DNA from: Anticarsia gemmatalis
Taxonomy: Eukaryota > Arthropoda > Insecta > Lepidoptera > Erebidae
Direction: 5' to 3'
Assembly (NCBI RefSeq): GCF_050436995.1
Contig: NC_134754.1
Location: 9,727,001 to 9,791,000 of the forward strand
Length of the DNA: 64,000 nt
Shown: positions 1 to 10,695 of the stretch, piece after piece
How positions within the stretch are numbered: position 1 is the first letter of the stretch
Layout: each line of letters begins with the position of its first letter
The notes under the pieces: generated by a model
What the model saw: only the letters and a program-made list of their open reading frames with translations
What the model was told of the DNA's origin: nothing
Databases searched by the model: none
Program-made: the position numbers and the translations under genes

Positions 1-13
1 ACAAGTAAACTTG

Positions 14-247
14 TCACATAAACAACGAAGGAAGTCTAAGATCATTCCTAGAAACTGAAATAAGGAAATGAAGACCAACGATCTCATATCTCTTTAACGC
101 AATTTTGAGATCTCTCTGAACTTTGCTATTTGTGAAAAAGCGAATTGTTCGCCGTCCTTTGTTGTCGAAGAAGAAAATATCAAATAGAGTGCTTTCCACA
201 TCTTCATTAGATTCTCTGGGCACCGGAGCGTTGACGAGAATGTACAT
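14..247 (-). CDS. Weak candidate exon or short ORF at the window edge
   Basis: This 77-codon frame runs on the minus strand from an ATG at 245-247 to a stop at 14-16. I do not recognise the protein. Its composition is balanced and not low-complexity: a charged middle (NEDVESTLFD), then a basic segment. An in-frame stop lies about five codons upstream. The overlapping frame that begins at 309 has ATG followed by a run of leucines, then a good splice-donor-like string (GTATGT) at about 243-248, so the true structure could be a spliced exon. It may equally be chance. No neighbour or domain supports a function. Confidence 0.15.
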   Translation of the reverse strand: MYILVNAPVPRESNEDVESTLFDIFFFDNKGRRTIRFFTNSKVQRDLKIALKRYEIVGLHFLISVSRNDLRLPSLFM

Positions 248-937
248 ACCGACAACAGTTTATTAAGCAAATTTTCTTCGCTTCTCACGACGCGTAACAA
301 AAGTAACATAATCCCGAAAACTTTATGAAATATTCACATTTTTCTTCAGGAGTTTGTTTAAGCGGCGTTCTCCTTTCCTACTCGTTCTTTGTTTAAAATA
401 TTTTTGAAACTTTCCATACTTACCCAACAATTCAAGCTACAAAAACGTATTTACAAAAAAGCTTGTTTCATCATAAGGAAATTTGCTCATTGTGCAAAAA
501 TGAAATGAGATGGAGAGCAAAAGTTAAAAGTCACGAGAAAGAAGACTGTATTCGGCCGACATTTTTGTTCATTTAGAATTATAACTGTCTTGTTAAATAT
601 ATTTCTTTAGAATAAGACTAGACATTTGTCTGCAGAGCACTAAATAAAATTCTCTTTACTTTTTTATGCTACTCGACGTTATCTTAATGTAAAAAAGATT
701 TTAAGAAAAGAGGATGAAAAATAGTCTAGCACTGAGATGAATATTTATGAAAAGTATAAACAGAGTAATATTTAATTACTTTGTTTTTATCGGACTTATA
801 ATAAATCATTTACCTGTCCGTACAATATAAAGAAGAATATAAAAATACCGGTACTAATTACACGTAATAAAAATCAATTTACTCGTTAATATTGCGCCGT
901 AAGCCTGGAAAATTATGACGTACATTCCCCATTCTTC

Positions 938-947
938 ATGACGTCAT
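938..947. promoter_or_regulatory. CRE-like palindrome ATGACGTCAT
   Basis: A perfect 10-base palindrome contains the TGACGTCA core bound by CREB/ATF family bZIP factors in animals. It lies inside a GC-richer island (about 900-1150) in otherwise AT-rich DNA. No gene start is visible nearby, so function is only an inference. Confidence 0.3.
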
Positions 948-3900
948 AATCATGTCTGTGTCACGTATTATATTAGTCTGGCAAAGTCTCTGGGGAGCAA
1001 AATGGTGGCCACTCGGGGGTACGGAGAGAAAATGTCAACGGTATGAGGACATGAGTGAGGATTAAGCTTTTAGACTGGCCAGTGTTTACGATGCGCAGGC
1101 TGGCTGTGATTAGACACATATTCAGAGGCTTACCACGGCCGTACGCGGCTAAAACGTTGCTATTGTAGTGGATATATACGAGTCTTATAGAATTATGTAT
1201 TAGGTACAAACGCTGTTTTGTTGCTCTAGGTGACAAATTGCCGTTTGAAAAAGGATTTGTCTCGGTTTAAAATAGTCCTTTTTATTTGTAATAATATTTA
1301 TAATAGCTAAGTTTAGGTAGTAATGCAGCAAGCTATATTTTTAGGACTGAATTTTTTGAAGTAATACTTGTCAAGGTTTGTAAATACAAACATTATAGAC
1401 TTGCACTAAACATATGCATTTGTTTTTCCTCTGACTATAGAAAAATTGATTTAGTATTTAAAAACATTAACATTTCCCGTATTTAGAAGCATATTTTTTA
1501 TCACTGTCATAGTACAGCATCTGTCAATCTAGTAAAGATAGTCTGTTTCGTTTGTTATACAAAGTCATTATCACAATCAATAGATTATTGTCATACGTGA
1601 TTTGACCAAAAATGGATCGCAATAAAAGCTGTTAAACTCATGTTTGAATAATTTCACATTCATGAGATGATAATGACGCTATCGTCCGTCCCCAATAATT
1701 GTCCCATTGATTTTCTATTACTGTGTGTCCTGTATATGAGGACAATTATTTAACCCGTGTCAGGTAATAAAATATTATAATTTTTTTATATTTTAAGATT
1801 AAAATTGGTGTTATGTGCTTGAGTTGCTTGCTCCCATTAGCGCCAGCTATATCTCTATGTTACAGTCGTTATGAGTACATGTATTAAAATAGCCTTCTTT
1901 TTTCATTTATAATCTTAATTGTACTTCGAATCCCAACAATATGGCCCGGGCCCTCTAGGTCACTGTTATATGTTCCCTGCGAGTGTGCATTACTGCACTA
2001 TATTTTACCAAACAATTCTTGTAAAGTAAGTAAAAGTATCTTCCGGAGTTTATATTCTCTTAATTAAAATCTCAACCGCAATAGTTGAAAAAATACATCG
2101 CGTTCATTGTAAAAATGTGACGACACTATTTAAATAACCCTCAAACAAGCTCGCGTGAATTACCCAACGCTACAGAGGTAAAATGTTAAAAACCCGCTCA
2201 TAGCCGTGGAAATTCCAAAACGTCTGCCAAAAATATGAGTCGCTAAGCATGGTAAATTAAGTTTGAAGTACCATCGTGCCGGCTATGTAAGCATTTCTAC
2301 TGTCCGCCATGGCGAAAGGGCTCTCCCTATCAAGGGCGCTTCGCTACGTACGTACATGCCTTTGGGAGCATTTTTTACAGCTAATGATGGAAAACTGGCA
2401 TATTTTGTAAGATTTTTCATGGTGGAATAAGTTTTAGACTAAAAAGTAAAATAAAAGCAAGTCACTACTAGCTGTTTTTATGATGAGTATATTGTATTAG
2501 TGATACAAAAAATTACTCATGTTACACCGAAAGGTTTAAGTTGTGGTGTTTGGAATACATACTTTGCCGTTTACAATGTTAGTCCTATTGTTATAGGGTA
2601 AACGAGAATAATTCTGCTATAAAATCACAGTCCCTCTCATTTTTTAGGCAACTATATTGAAAATAAAGTTTCACTGAAACACTGGCGAGCAATTTTAATA
2701 ACTCGCTATTTTCTACCTTATCTCTTTCCTCGAGTCCCATCATATAAAAGGTACTAAAATAAAACAAGCACATGAAAATATAGAAAACCTTTACAATGAC
2801 AGGGCTCCAGTTTTATTATTTCAACTCATTTTAAAACCAAACAGTATGTTCTAATTTAAAATAACAAAGCAGTTTTCATATTTTCAGCGTCCATTTTGTT
2901 TAGACGCTCTCTCACTGGCAGCTTATTTTAAAAAGAGAATTAAAGTTTTAATGAGACATTATCTGTTGAGAACTCGGTGCCACGACGGAGCATTTAAAAA
3001 AATATAACTTGTTGAATGTTTTTTTTTATGTTTATAAAAATAATTTAGATTTTTTCTGAATTCTGTTACGGTGAAAGGGTATAGAGAAGTCTAATTAGGT
3101 ATAAGGGATAGTTACCACAATTACTGAAATAATGGTTAGTTTGCTTGTGGCCCGTTTCTTTTTACATTCACTTTACGATATTTTTCAAAGAAGAAAAATT
3201 TTTTTTTTAAGAATATTTATACTTGCCATTAAACTACTTTTCGGTCACAGTTATTTATTGACAGACTCTTAATTTATGACTAGATTATAGTCTATTATGT
3301 AGGTACCTATTATAAGTAAATATCTCGTGAATATACCTACACAATCATAACAGATATTTTTACACATAAAAAGCCGTCTCATTGATTGAAACTTAAATAT
3401 TCATACGAAGCTTTTGTAAACTAAATGCGTATATGAAAATATTTTCATATATATTTTTAATTTACCACTGTATATGCAGAAATTAAAGTGAAACAGAAAA
3501 GCAACCAGGTTTTACTGGAAACTTTTGTAATAATGTCACTTTTATAAATAAAGGAAAGATAAAATCGGTCGTTTTTCGAATGAAATTTTTATCGTACCTG
3601 TAATTGGCTTTTCTTTACCATAAATATCTTGTTTCCATCGAGTATTGGTACTTTTTGACTTAATTATAGCAGTGATTATCTGTTTTTTAAGAGAAATTTT
3701 ATAAAATCCTGGTGTTATATGCCACAAAATGACGCTTTTCACTACCGTTTTTCAAATAGTTTCAGTTAATATGTACGTTTACTATTTTAATACAACTTTC
3801 GATCAAAGCAATGTTAGCCGCGGGCAACAACTGTCAACAACGTTTAACCAAATTCGAAACATCCAGTTGCGTAATAATATTTTAACTAAAATATGTACTA

Positions 3901-4858
3901 TTTTCTATCAATAACAAAATGTACACCGTTTTAAATGCGACCTTAAAATTCTATTATCAATAAAACATGGAAGAGAAACAAAATAGTTGATTAAATGGTT
4001 ATTGAACCAATTCAAAATCACTAATACACACTGGATAAGCCGCCTTGCTACCATTGAAGGAAGATACGAGTAAATGTAAGCAACAAAAAGATAATCAAAT
4101 ATAGTCCTAGGTTGCTAGTAAGTACTATTAACTAATTTAACAATAATGTTGCAACTATTTCCTGAACAACAATTTTCTTTTCTTAAAGTATTTTCGAGAT
4201 AATATAATCCTAACATCGGCCATTTAGAATCGTTCGGAATAATAGAACAATCGTTGGCATGATGACAACAGATTTTATATTTCCCGAAGATTGAACTCAC
4301 TGAATGAAGGTAATTTCAGATAGAATTTTCTTTTCTTGGAAAATGTCAAGATTAACATACAATGTACGTGAATTGTTATTTTAAATTGCGCTTTTATTTT
4401 TCAGTCTAATACAATTTTCTTAGACCTAATTCCGTATTATTTAAGAATATCAAAAGGATCTATGATAAAATATAGAGTACATTTTCACATAATTGTTTTA
4501 GTTTATTCAATTAATTCCATTTGTACACTAAAAAGCAGCCAATAAATAATTTCGCAAAGATGAGTAAACAGCTTCAATTTATTCCGTATCTACCAAGAAA
4601 GAAATTAAATAAAATTACTTTTATAATAAAAAACACAGGCTAACGAAAAACCAAACAAGTTTTATAAGCTCCTTAAAATATTCGGGAACCTGTTCACGTA
4701 CGAGGGTACTATGTATAAATCACAAAGGATTTTCAGACCTAGGGACATATAATACAGTACTACTATATATAGCTATACACAACAATTGTATTTACTTGTT
4801 ATAGTATCGGAATAAACTTAACTGTTATGAGCTCTGTCGTAAAAGCGTTTGTTTAAAC

Positions 4859-4990
4859 CAACGTTTCTCAACATTTTTAGTATAATGACCCCTCAGGCCA
4901 AAAGTTAGTCTGAATCGCTCTCGGGTCCTTTCCTAATGATAATCGGATTATCAGGCATGTAAGCGTCCCTTTCCTCTTCAGATTAATGCT
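4859..4990 (+). mobile_element. hAT-like terminal remnant
   Basis: The sequence begins CAACGTTTCTCAACATTTTT and is followed within 20 bases by ATGACCCCT. This is the layout of hAT termini (CAnnG, then a 'ttctcaac' block, then a 'gaccccc' block), which recur widely in animal non-autonomous hAT elements. I find no matching inverted terminus downstream before the Helitron. This is therefore a decayed or truncated end, with no transposase. Confidence 0.5.
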
Positions 4991-5366
4991 CTCTGAGGAC
5001 CTTTGCGTGTTGGATTCTTGTATTCGTGCTTGTCAAACGTTCGTGTCTTGTGAAATTTCAATCATTGAAGAAGATCACACATTAGTGTCTTAACCATAAA
5101 TTCTCTTCGGTATTTTATCGAGTCCCTAACTTACAAGAGACTACAACCACAATATGGTACTTCGTAAATTAGCTACAAGTTAGAGAGAGTAAAAGTAAAG
5201 GATTTAGTTGTGACAAGTTTTATAACTACTGCTGGCTTCGTGGCTTAGTTATAATTGTATAATTCATTCTCCAGCTAAGAATAACCTTTATATCTCTATT
5301 CAATTCCATACCAACCTTTCTACTAGTGACACCGTGCAGTTAGCTCATAGCTCTGATTTGGTTTCA
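4991..5366. other. Unrecognised flank upstream of the Helitron
   Basis: This AT-rich stretch has no frame of note and no recognised repeat. Its last base (A, 5366) is the 5' half of the A|T dinucleotide into which the Helitron inserted. Confidence 0.5.
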
Positions 5367-5898
5367 TCTACTATATAAAAATAAGTCGGGTTTTCCTTCC
5401 TGACGCTATAACTCCAGAACGCACGAACCGATTTCCACGGTTTTGGATTCGTTGGAAAGGTCTCGAGCTCCGCGAGGTTTATAGCAAAGAAAATTCAGGA
5501 AAAAATTCAACAGAAAGGCGAAAAAACAGAGAAAATCATTTTTCTCATACAGCGCCATCTCTGATACATAGCATGTACTACATACCAATATTTGTATCGT
5601 ATTTCTTTTAATATTTTTATTTGACAGCTACTCATTGTAGATGGTGCCGGTGCGTGATATATTGTTTGACAGAGAATTTCATGTGAAAAAACGGTATTGT
5701 GTTCAAAAAAGTAAAAAATATAAGTTATTCGTTTCCTAACATTTTAATTGGAAACCAACAAATCAATTACGTGTATTGTGCAGATTTTTATTCGATTTCA
5801 ACAGCAGGCATTTTGTCTTTAAGGTGGTAAGTTAAACTGTGTAAATTATGTGGATCGTGCATTTGAGGTTAAATTCACTACTCTGTCCATAGTCCAAA

Positions 5899-6378
5899 AT
5901 GCCTAGAGGACGACGTGCGAACATCGGCCGCCGCACAAGACATGCAAGCCAGCAACAAGTGTATTCACAGAACTTAAGCGAAGTAAGACAAAATATAATA
6001 AGAGAAAATGCCCGATTAAGACAGCGCGTGAGCACACGAAGATCATTGGCATCATACAATCGCTTGGCATTCCAATATGATCCCACTGCGAACTACAGTA
6101 ATGATGAAAATTTAGATATTGGACCAATGACGACTGTATGCCGATATTGTAATGCGTTAAAGTTTAAAAGAGAAACGGCTGGATTGTGTTGCGCAAGTGG
6201 AAAAGTCAAACTGGATCCATTACTTACACCACCACAGCCACTGAAACAATTGTTCGATGGAAGTGATCACGATTCCTACCATTTTCTTCAACACATCCTT
6301 GAATACAATAACTGCTTTCGCATGACTTCCTTTGGAGCTAATATCATTCGAGAAGGCGGCTTTATGCCGACTTGCAAG
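5899..6378 (+). CDS. RepHel exon 1 (basic N-terminus and CxxC region)
   Basis: This exon has 160 codons from the ATG at 5899. It begins MPRGRRANIGRR, is rich in Arg and Gln, and contains CRYCNAL followed by LCCASGKVKLDPLL, the zinc-binding-like Helitron N-terminal element. It ends at ...FMPTCK with a phase-0 donor (AAG|GTAAAAG at 6379). If unspliced, the frame reads 13 more codons of unrelated sequence to a stop at 6415-6417. That loss of similarity exactly at the GT supports the splice. Confidence 0.85.
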
Positions 6379-6523
6379 GTAAAAGATACAACACACAGAA
6401 CCAATCACTCACACTAACAAAATGAATTGCAACAATAAAAACTACATATACACCAAACACTACACCATCACACGATCAGAAGTTACACCGTATTCTTCAA
6501 CAAATGATTGTTTGCAATTACAG
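6379..6523 (+). other. RepHel intron 1 (145 nt, phase 0)
   Basis: The donor is GTAAAAG and the acceptor is TTTGCAATTACAG. Removing it joins ...FMPTCK to IQGQIYHLHGS, which follows the family pattern '(K/F)-x-Q-G-Q-I-Y-H-L-x-G-S'. The intron carries in-frame stops, so reading through it would truncate the protein. Confidence 0.8.
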
Positions 6524-7025
6524 ATACAAGGACAAATATATCATTTGCATGGTTCAATGGTGCCATCACCGGATGAGCCGCATCAATTTCTGCAAATATA
6601 TTTTATTTCGTCGATGGTGGATCAGCTGAATGTGCGTTGCAATATACAGGGAACACAACAGTTAAAGAGACGAATTATAGAACAGTTGCAAGCATTTTTT
6701 CACGCTAATAACGCTGTGGTTAATATGTTCAAAACAGCATTGGAACAAATGCCATCGGATACGCACAAATTTGTCATAAGAGCGGATTGTACCCCAACAG
6801 GTGAACACGTGCGAAGATTCAATGCACCCACCGTTAATGATGTTGCTGCAATTATTGTTGGCGATCCAACTAAATCGCGAGACATTGTCGTTCAGCGAAG
6901 AAGCAATATCATGCATCGTGTAAACGAGACACATCGTTTGTACGATGCGTTACAATATCCAATCATTTATTGGCAAGGGCAAGACGGATACGACATCACG
7001 TTGAAGATGGTCGATCCAATTACAG
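6524..7025 (+). CDS. RepHel exon 2 (start of the Rep region)
   Basis: This exon of 167 codons plus one base starts at the intron 1 acceptor (IQGQIYHLHGSMVP). It contains the conserved segment before the Rep core (FIS.., RIIEQLQ, HKFVIRADCTP, RDIVVQRRS, LYDALQYPIIYWQGQDGYD). It ends in VDPIT plus one base of a glycine codon, at a phase-1 donor (CAG|GTAAAA). The upstream ATG at 6422 is inside intron 1 and is not a true start. Confidence 0.85.
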
Positions 7026-7099
7026 GTAAAATATTCACACACTAATTATATTGCTATTATTGGTTTCTATTAACAATTCATTTAATTTTGCATTTTCAG
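7026..7099 (+). other. RepHel intron 2 (74 nt, phase 1)
   Basis: The donor is GTAAAATATT. The acceptor TTTTGCATTTTCAG follows a pyrimidine-rich, AT-rich tract. Joining rebuilds the codon GGT and gives DPITG|VSTNKNLSAMNYY, which matches the family. Stops in all retained frames make splicing necessary. Confidence 0.8.
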
Positions 7100-8295
7100 G
7101 TGTATCAACGAATAAAAATCTAAGCGCAATGAATTACTATGCGTATCGTTTGATGATTCGTACACATGAGGAGAATGTCATTCTGAAGTGCCGTCGGCTA
7201 TTCCAGCAATTCGCTGTCGACATGTATGTCAAAGTCGAGACCGAACGTTTAGCGTTCATCCGATACAATCAGGCAAAGCTACGATCTGAGGACTATATAC
7301 ACTTGCGTGATGCTATTCATTCAGATGGCGATGTTCAGAATGTTGGACGTCTGACGATTCTTCCATCATCATATATCGGAAGCCCACGCCACATGCACGA
7401 ATACGCTCAAGACGCTATGACGTACGTGCGAAATTATGGAACTCCGGATTTGTTTATTACGTTCACTTGCAATCCGAAGTGGATGGAAATTGAACGTGAG
7501 ATGGAACCGGGACAAAAACCGCAAGATCGCCATGACATAATCGCCAGAGTATTTCAGCAAAAACTCAAGGTTATGATGGATGTGCTTACTAAGTATCGAG
7601 TTTTTGGTGACACACGTTGTTATATGTACTCGGTGGAATGGCAGAAGCGTGGACTACCGCATGCTCATATCCTAATTTGGTTGCTGAACAAATTACATTC
7701 AAATGAAGTGGATGACATCATATCAGCTGAAATTCCTGATCCAGTCACTGATCCCCATCTACACGACATTGTGACGACGCAGATGGTGCATGGACCGTGC
7801 GGTGCTTTGAATCCATTATCGCCTTGCATGGCTGATGGAAAGTGCACAAAACGATATCCGCGACCGTTAGTTGCTGAAACAGTCACAGGGCACGATGGAT
7901 ATCCAGTTTATCGTCGGCGTTCAAAAGAAGATAATGGTCGAACTATTAAAGTCAAAGTTCAAAATCAAGAGATTGAGATCGGAAATGAATTCATTGTACC
8001 ATATTGCCCGCTGCTATCACGAATTTTCGAAACACATGCAAACGTTGAGAGTTGTCATTCGGCCAAATCAATCAAATATTTGTGCAAGTACGTCACAAAA
8101 GGCAGCGACATGGCTGTGTTTGGTATTGCGTCGGAAAATGCGAATGACGAAATCAGCAACTTCCAAATGGGCAGATACGTCAGTACTAATGAAGCACTGT
8201 GGCGATTATTGTCATTTCAAATTCATGAAAGATATCCCACAGTTTGTACATTTAGCAGTGCATTTGGAAAATGGCCAAAGAGTTTACTTCACTGA
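7100..8295 (+). CDS. RepHel exon 3, Rep (HUH) nuclease part, ends at the frameshift
   Basis: The Rep catalytic core lies here. PDLFITFTCNPKW (about 7447-7485) is Rep motif 1. The HUH motif is His-Ala-His at 7660-7668 within RGLPHAHILIWL; these residues bind the divalent metal. The tyrosine motif YLCKY has tyrosines at 8077-8079 and 8089-8091, the two nucleophiles that attack and hold DNA. The normal frame holds up to HERYPTV (about 8224-8244). It then reads about 17 codons of unrelated sequence to a stop at 8293-8295, because one base is extra there relative to the family. All nuclease residues are upstream of the break. Confidence 0.9.
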
Positions 8296-10432
8296 GGCTA
8301 ATGCCGCACAACGAGCTGAGAGACCACCATCGACAACATTGACTAGCTTCTTTTCAATGTGTGAAACAGATCCATTCGCAGCGACGCTGATGTACGTTGA
8401 AATGCCCAAGTATTACACTTGGAATCAATCAACAAAGAAATTCCAACGTCGCAAACAAGGCACCCCAGTTCCAGATTGGCCACAGGTGTTTTCCTCTGAT
8501 GCACTAGGTCGTATGTATACTGTTCATCCTAGAAATGATGAATGTTTTTATTTGCGACTGCTGTTGGTAAATGTACGTGGACCAAAATCATTTGCGCATT
8601 TGAAAACTGTGAATGGCCACCAATGCCAAACATATCGAGAAGCATGTCAACTATTGGGTTTGCTGGAGAACGATTCTCATTGGGATTTAACACTTGCCGA
8701 TTCAGTTGTTTCATCAAATGCGTACCAAATACGAACGCTGTTCGCAATTATCATCACCACATGTTTTCCTTCACAACCAATGCAGTTATGGAACAAATAC
8801 AAAGACGACATATGTGAAGATATCTTGCATCGTTTGCGCATTCAAACGAATAATCCTGACATGCAAATAACCGATGAAATCTACAATGAAGGATTGATTC
8901 TGATTGAGGATCAATGCTTGACTATTGCAAACAAGCTACTGATTGAAGTAGGAATGATTGCGCCAAATCGATCGATGCACGATGCATTCAACCAAGAATT
9001 AAATCGAGAGCTGCAATACAATGTTGATACATTTCAGGAATTTGTTCAAAATAATGTGCCGTTACTGAATGAACAGCAAAAACAAGTATACGAAACATTA
9101 ATACAAGCGGTGGACAATAATACTGGTGGTCTATTCTTCCTGGACGCACCTGGAGGGACAGGGAAAACATTTGTCATTTCATTGATTTTGGCCACTATTC
9201 GATCAAGATGTGACATAGCTTTGGCGTTAGCATCATCTGGAATTGCGGCGACTCTTCTAGATGGCGGTCGTACTGCACATTCTGCGCTTAAGTTGCCACT
9301 CAATTTAAACACAATTGATACTCCAACATGCAATATTTCCCGATCCAGTGCAATGGCAAAATTGTTGATGCAATGCAAGCTCATTGTTTGGGATGAGTGC
9401 ACAATGGCACATAAGAAATCACTTGAAGCACTTAACTTGACACTGAAGGATCTTCGGCGAAATAACAACATCTTTGGCGGCTTGATGATATTGTTGGCAG
9501 GCGATTTCAGGCAGACTTTGCCAGTAATTCCCCGTGGAACGCCTGCAGATGAATTGAATGCTTGCCTGAAGGCATCACCTTTATGGAATAACGTAAAAAC
9601 ATTATCGCTAACCATTAATATGAGAGTTCAACTTCAAAATGATCAAAGTGCTGCACAATTTTCCAAACAATTGTTAGCTGTTGGAAATGGAAAAGTCCCA
9701 GTTGATGCGACATCTGGATTAATTACTCTTACCAACGACTTTTGTCAATTTGTAGACTCTCAATTAGCTCTTATTGAAAATGTTTTTCCAAACATTAGTG
9801 AGAATTATCAGAATTATGCTTGGTTAAGTGAACGAGCAATTCTTGCCGCAAAGAATAATGATGTACACGCACTGAATTTCACCATTCAATCAAAAATAGC
9901 AGGCGATTTGGTGACATACAAATCCGTTGATTCTATAACAAATCTCGATGAAGTAGTAAATTATCCGACGGAGTTATTGAACTCTCTGGAGTTACCAGGA
10001 TTTCCACCACATAACTTGCAACTCAAAGTTGGTACAGTTATTATGATATTGCGTAATTTGAATCCACCGCGACTTTGCAACGGTACTCGACTTGCGGTAA
10101 AAAGACTTATGTCGAATTTGATTGAGGCAACCATCATTAACGGAAAGTACGCAGGTGAAAATGTATGTATTCCTCGAATACCAATGATTCCGACCGATCT
10201 TCCGTTTGACTTCAAACGATTACAATTTCCAGTTCGCCTTGCGTTCGCAATGACAATTAACAAGTCGCAAGGCCAATCGCTTAGTGTTTGCGGGATAAAT
10301 TTAGAGAATCATTGTTTTTCACATGGACAGTTATACGTTGCGTGTTCACGAGTTGGTAAACCATCCGCTTTGTTTGTGTTAACGTCAGACCAAAAAACAA
10401 AAAATGTGGTTTACCAAAGAGCACTTCAATGA
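8246..10432 (+). CDS. RepHel exon 3, Pif1-like helicase part, after the frameshift
   Basis: From about 8246 the +1 frame resumes with VHLAVHLENGQRVYF, continuing the protein. The SF1B helicase follows: Walker A APGGTGKT (9146-9169), Walker B with adjacent acid VWDEC (9386-9400), LAGDFRQTLPVIPRG (about 9495-9540), NMRVQ (about 9617-9631), the late motif FAMTINKSQGQSL (about 10243-10281), and LYVACSRVGKPS near the end. It stops at 10430-10432 after YQRALQ, the usual C-terminus. No further stops or missing motifs are seen. The open frame extends back to 7871 only because of overlap; the ATG at 7871 is not a real start. Confidence 0.92.
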   Translation, partial: VHLAVHLENGQRVYFTEANAAQRAERPPSTTLTSFFSMCETDPFAATLMYVEMPKYYTWNQSTKKFQRRKQGTPVPDWPQVFSSDALGRMYTVHPRNDECFYLRLLLVNVRGPKSFAHLKTVNGHQCQTYREACQLLGLLENDSHWDLTLADSVVSSNAYQIRTLFAIIITTCFPSQPMQLWNKYKDDICEDILHRLRIQTNNPDMQITDEIYNEGLILIEDQCLTIANKLLIEVGMIAPNRSMHDAFNQELNRELQYNVDTFQEFVQNNVPLLNEQQKQVYETLIQAVDNNTGGLFFLDAPGGTGKTFVISLILATIRSRCDIALALASSGIAATLLDGGRTAHSALKLPLNLNTIDTPTCNISRSSAMAKLLMQCKLIVWDECTMAHKKSLEALNLTLKDLRRNNNIFGGLMILLAGDFRQTLPVIPRGTPADELNACLKASPLWNNVKTLSLTINMRVQLQNDQSAAQFSKQLLAVGNGKVPVDATSGLITLTNDFCQFVDSQLALIENVFPNISENYQNYAWLSERAILAAKNNDVHALNFTIQSKIAGDLVTYKSVDSITNLDEVVNYPTELLNSLELPGFPPHNLQLKVGTVIMILRNLNPPRLCNGTRLAVKRLMSNLIEATIINGKYAGENVCIPRIPMIPTDLPFDFKRLQFPVRLAFAMTINKSQGQSLSVCGINLENHCFSHGQLYVACSRVGKPSALFVLTSDQKTKNVVYQRALQ

Positions 10433-10666
10433 ATCTTCGAATAATTTGCGGACACGTATAACGCTTCGATTCAGTATTTACTTTGGATTCACTTTCATAT
10501 ACTTAGAGAAGTTCAACTAAATGACACTTCATTTTTGTATTCAAAATGAATTCATTACTGTTGTGAAATGCAATATTTTTTTCCTTTTCAAATATAAAAC
10601 ATAAAAAAATGTTTCTTCATCTCTTAATCACAAAACGAAATGTTACATAAAACGAAGCCATTTGGT

Positions 10667-10684
10667 GGCGAAACGGAGTTCGCC
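10667..10684 (+). terminator. Helitron 3' hairpin
   Basis: The stem GGCGAA (10667-10672) pairs perfectly with TTCGCC (10679-10684) across a 6-base loop. Eleven bases separate it from the CTAG end. In Helitrons this hairpin is thought to mark the end of the transposed strand. It is a transposition signal, not a transcription terminator. Confidence 0.9.
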
Positions 10685-10695
10685 GGGTTTGCTAG

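Larger units (their letters stand above)
1..4858. other. AT-rich stretch, no recognised gene
   Basis: No gene is supported here. Reading frames are short and have no recognisable domains. Positions 900-1150 are GC-richer than their surroundings and hold a perfect CRE-like palindrome (ATGACGTCAT, 938-947). A second GC-richer patch lies at 2160-2370 and includes TACGTACGTA near 2345. The rest is low-complexity AT-rich DNA. Confidence 0.6.
5899..10432 (+). pseudogene. Helitron Rep-helicase (RepHel), two introns, one frameshift
   Basis: RepHel nicks and ligates single DNA strands through its HUH Rep domain and unwinds DNA through its Pif1-like SF1B helicase, driving rolling-circle transposition. 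The start at 5899 (MPRGRRANIGRRT) is the usual start in lepidopteran copies. Order along the gene: a basic N-terminus; a CxxC element (CRYCNALKFKRE, near 6151-6186); the Rep domain; then the helicase to the stop at 10430-10432. Coding parts are 5899-6378, 6524-7025 and 7100-10432. With both introns removed and one extra base allowed for at about 8243-8245, the frame would span about 1,437 codons, a normal length for the family. Without that allowance the Rep frame stops at 8295, which cuts off the helicase. Catalytic motifs on both sides are intact. A T added to a short T run, or an assembly error, would explain the break equally well. Confidence 0.93.
5367..10695 (+). mobile_element. Full-length Helitron (rolling-circle DNA transposon), about 5.3 kb
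   Basis: The element starts with TC (5367-5368, TCTACTATATAAAAATAAGT) and ends with CTAG (10692-10695). It is preceded by A (5366) and followed by T (10696), the A|T insertion site typical of Helitrons, with no target duplication. A hairpin lies 11 bases before the 3' end. The interior encodes one Rep-helicase gene on the plus strand (5899-10432) with two GT-AG introns. About 530 bases of 5' leader and about 260 bases of 3' untranslated DNA flank the gene. The first 120 bases and the last 40 closely match what I know of lepidopteran Helitron ends. The copy is complete at both ends; its only visible defect is one frameshift in the gene at about 8243-8246. It interrupts the 3' edge of an older LINE fragment that starts at 10696. 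Confidence 0.95.

Noticed and set aside
6422..6523. ATG at 6422 as a second Helitron gene start
   Set aside because: The first 34 codons match nothing in the family and lie in an interval with intron borders. Similarity begins exactly after the acceptor at 6523.
7051..7099. ATG at 7051 as a third gene start
   Set aside because: These codons are the AT-rich end of intron 2; family similarity starts after the acceptor at 7099.
9046..9615. 189-codon minus-strand frame
   Set aside because: It is antisense to the helicase half of the Helitron gene; composition reflects the coding strand and there is no domain.
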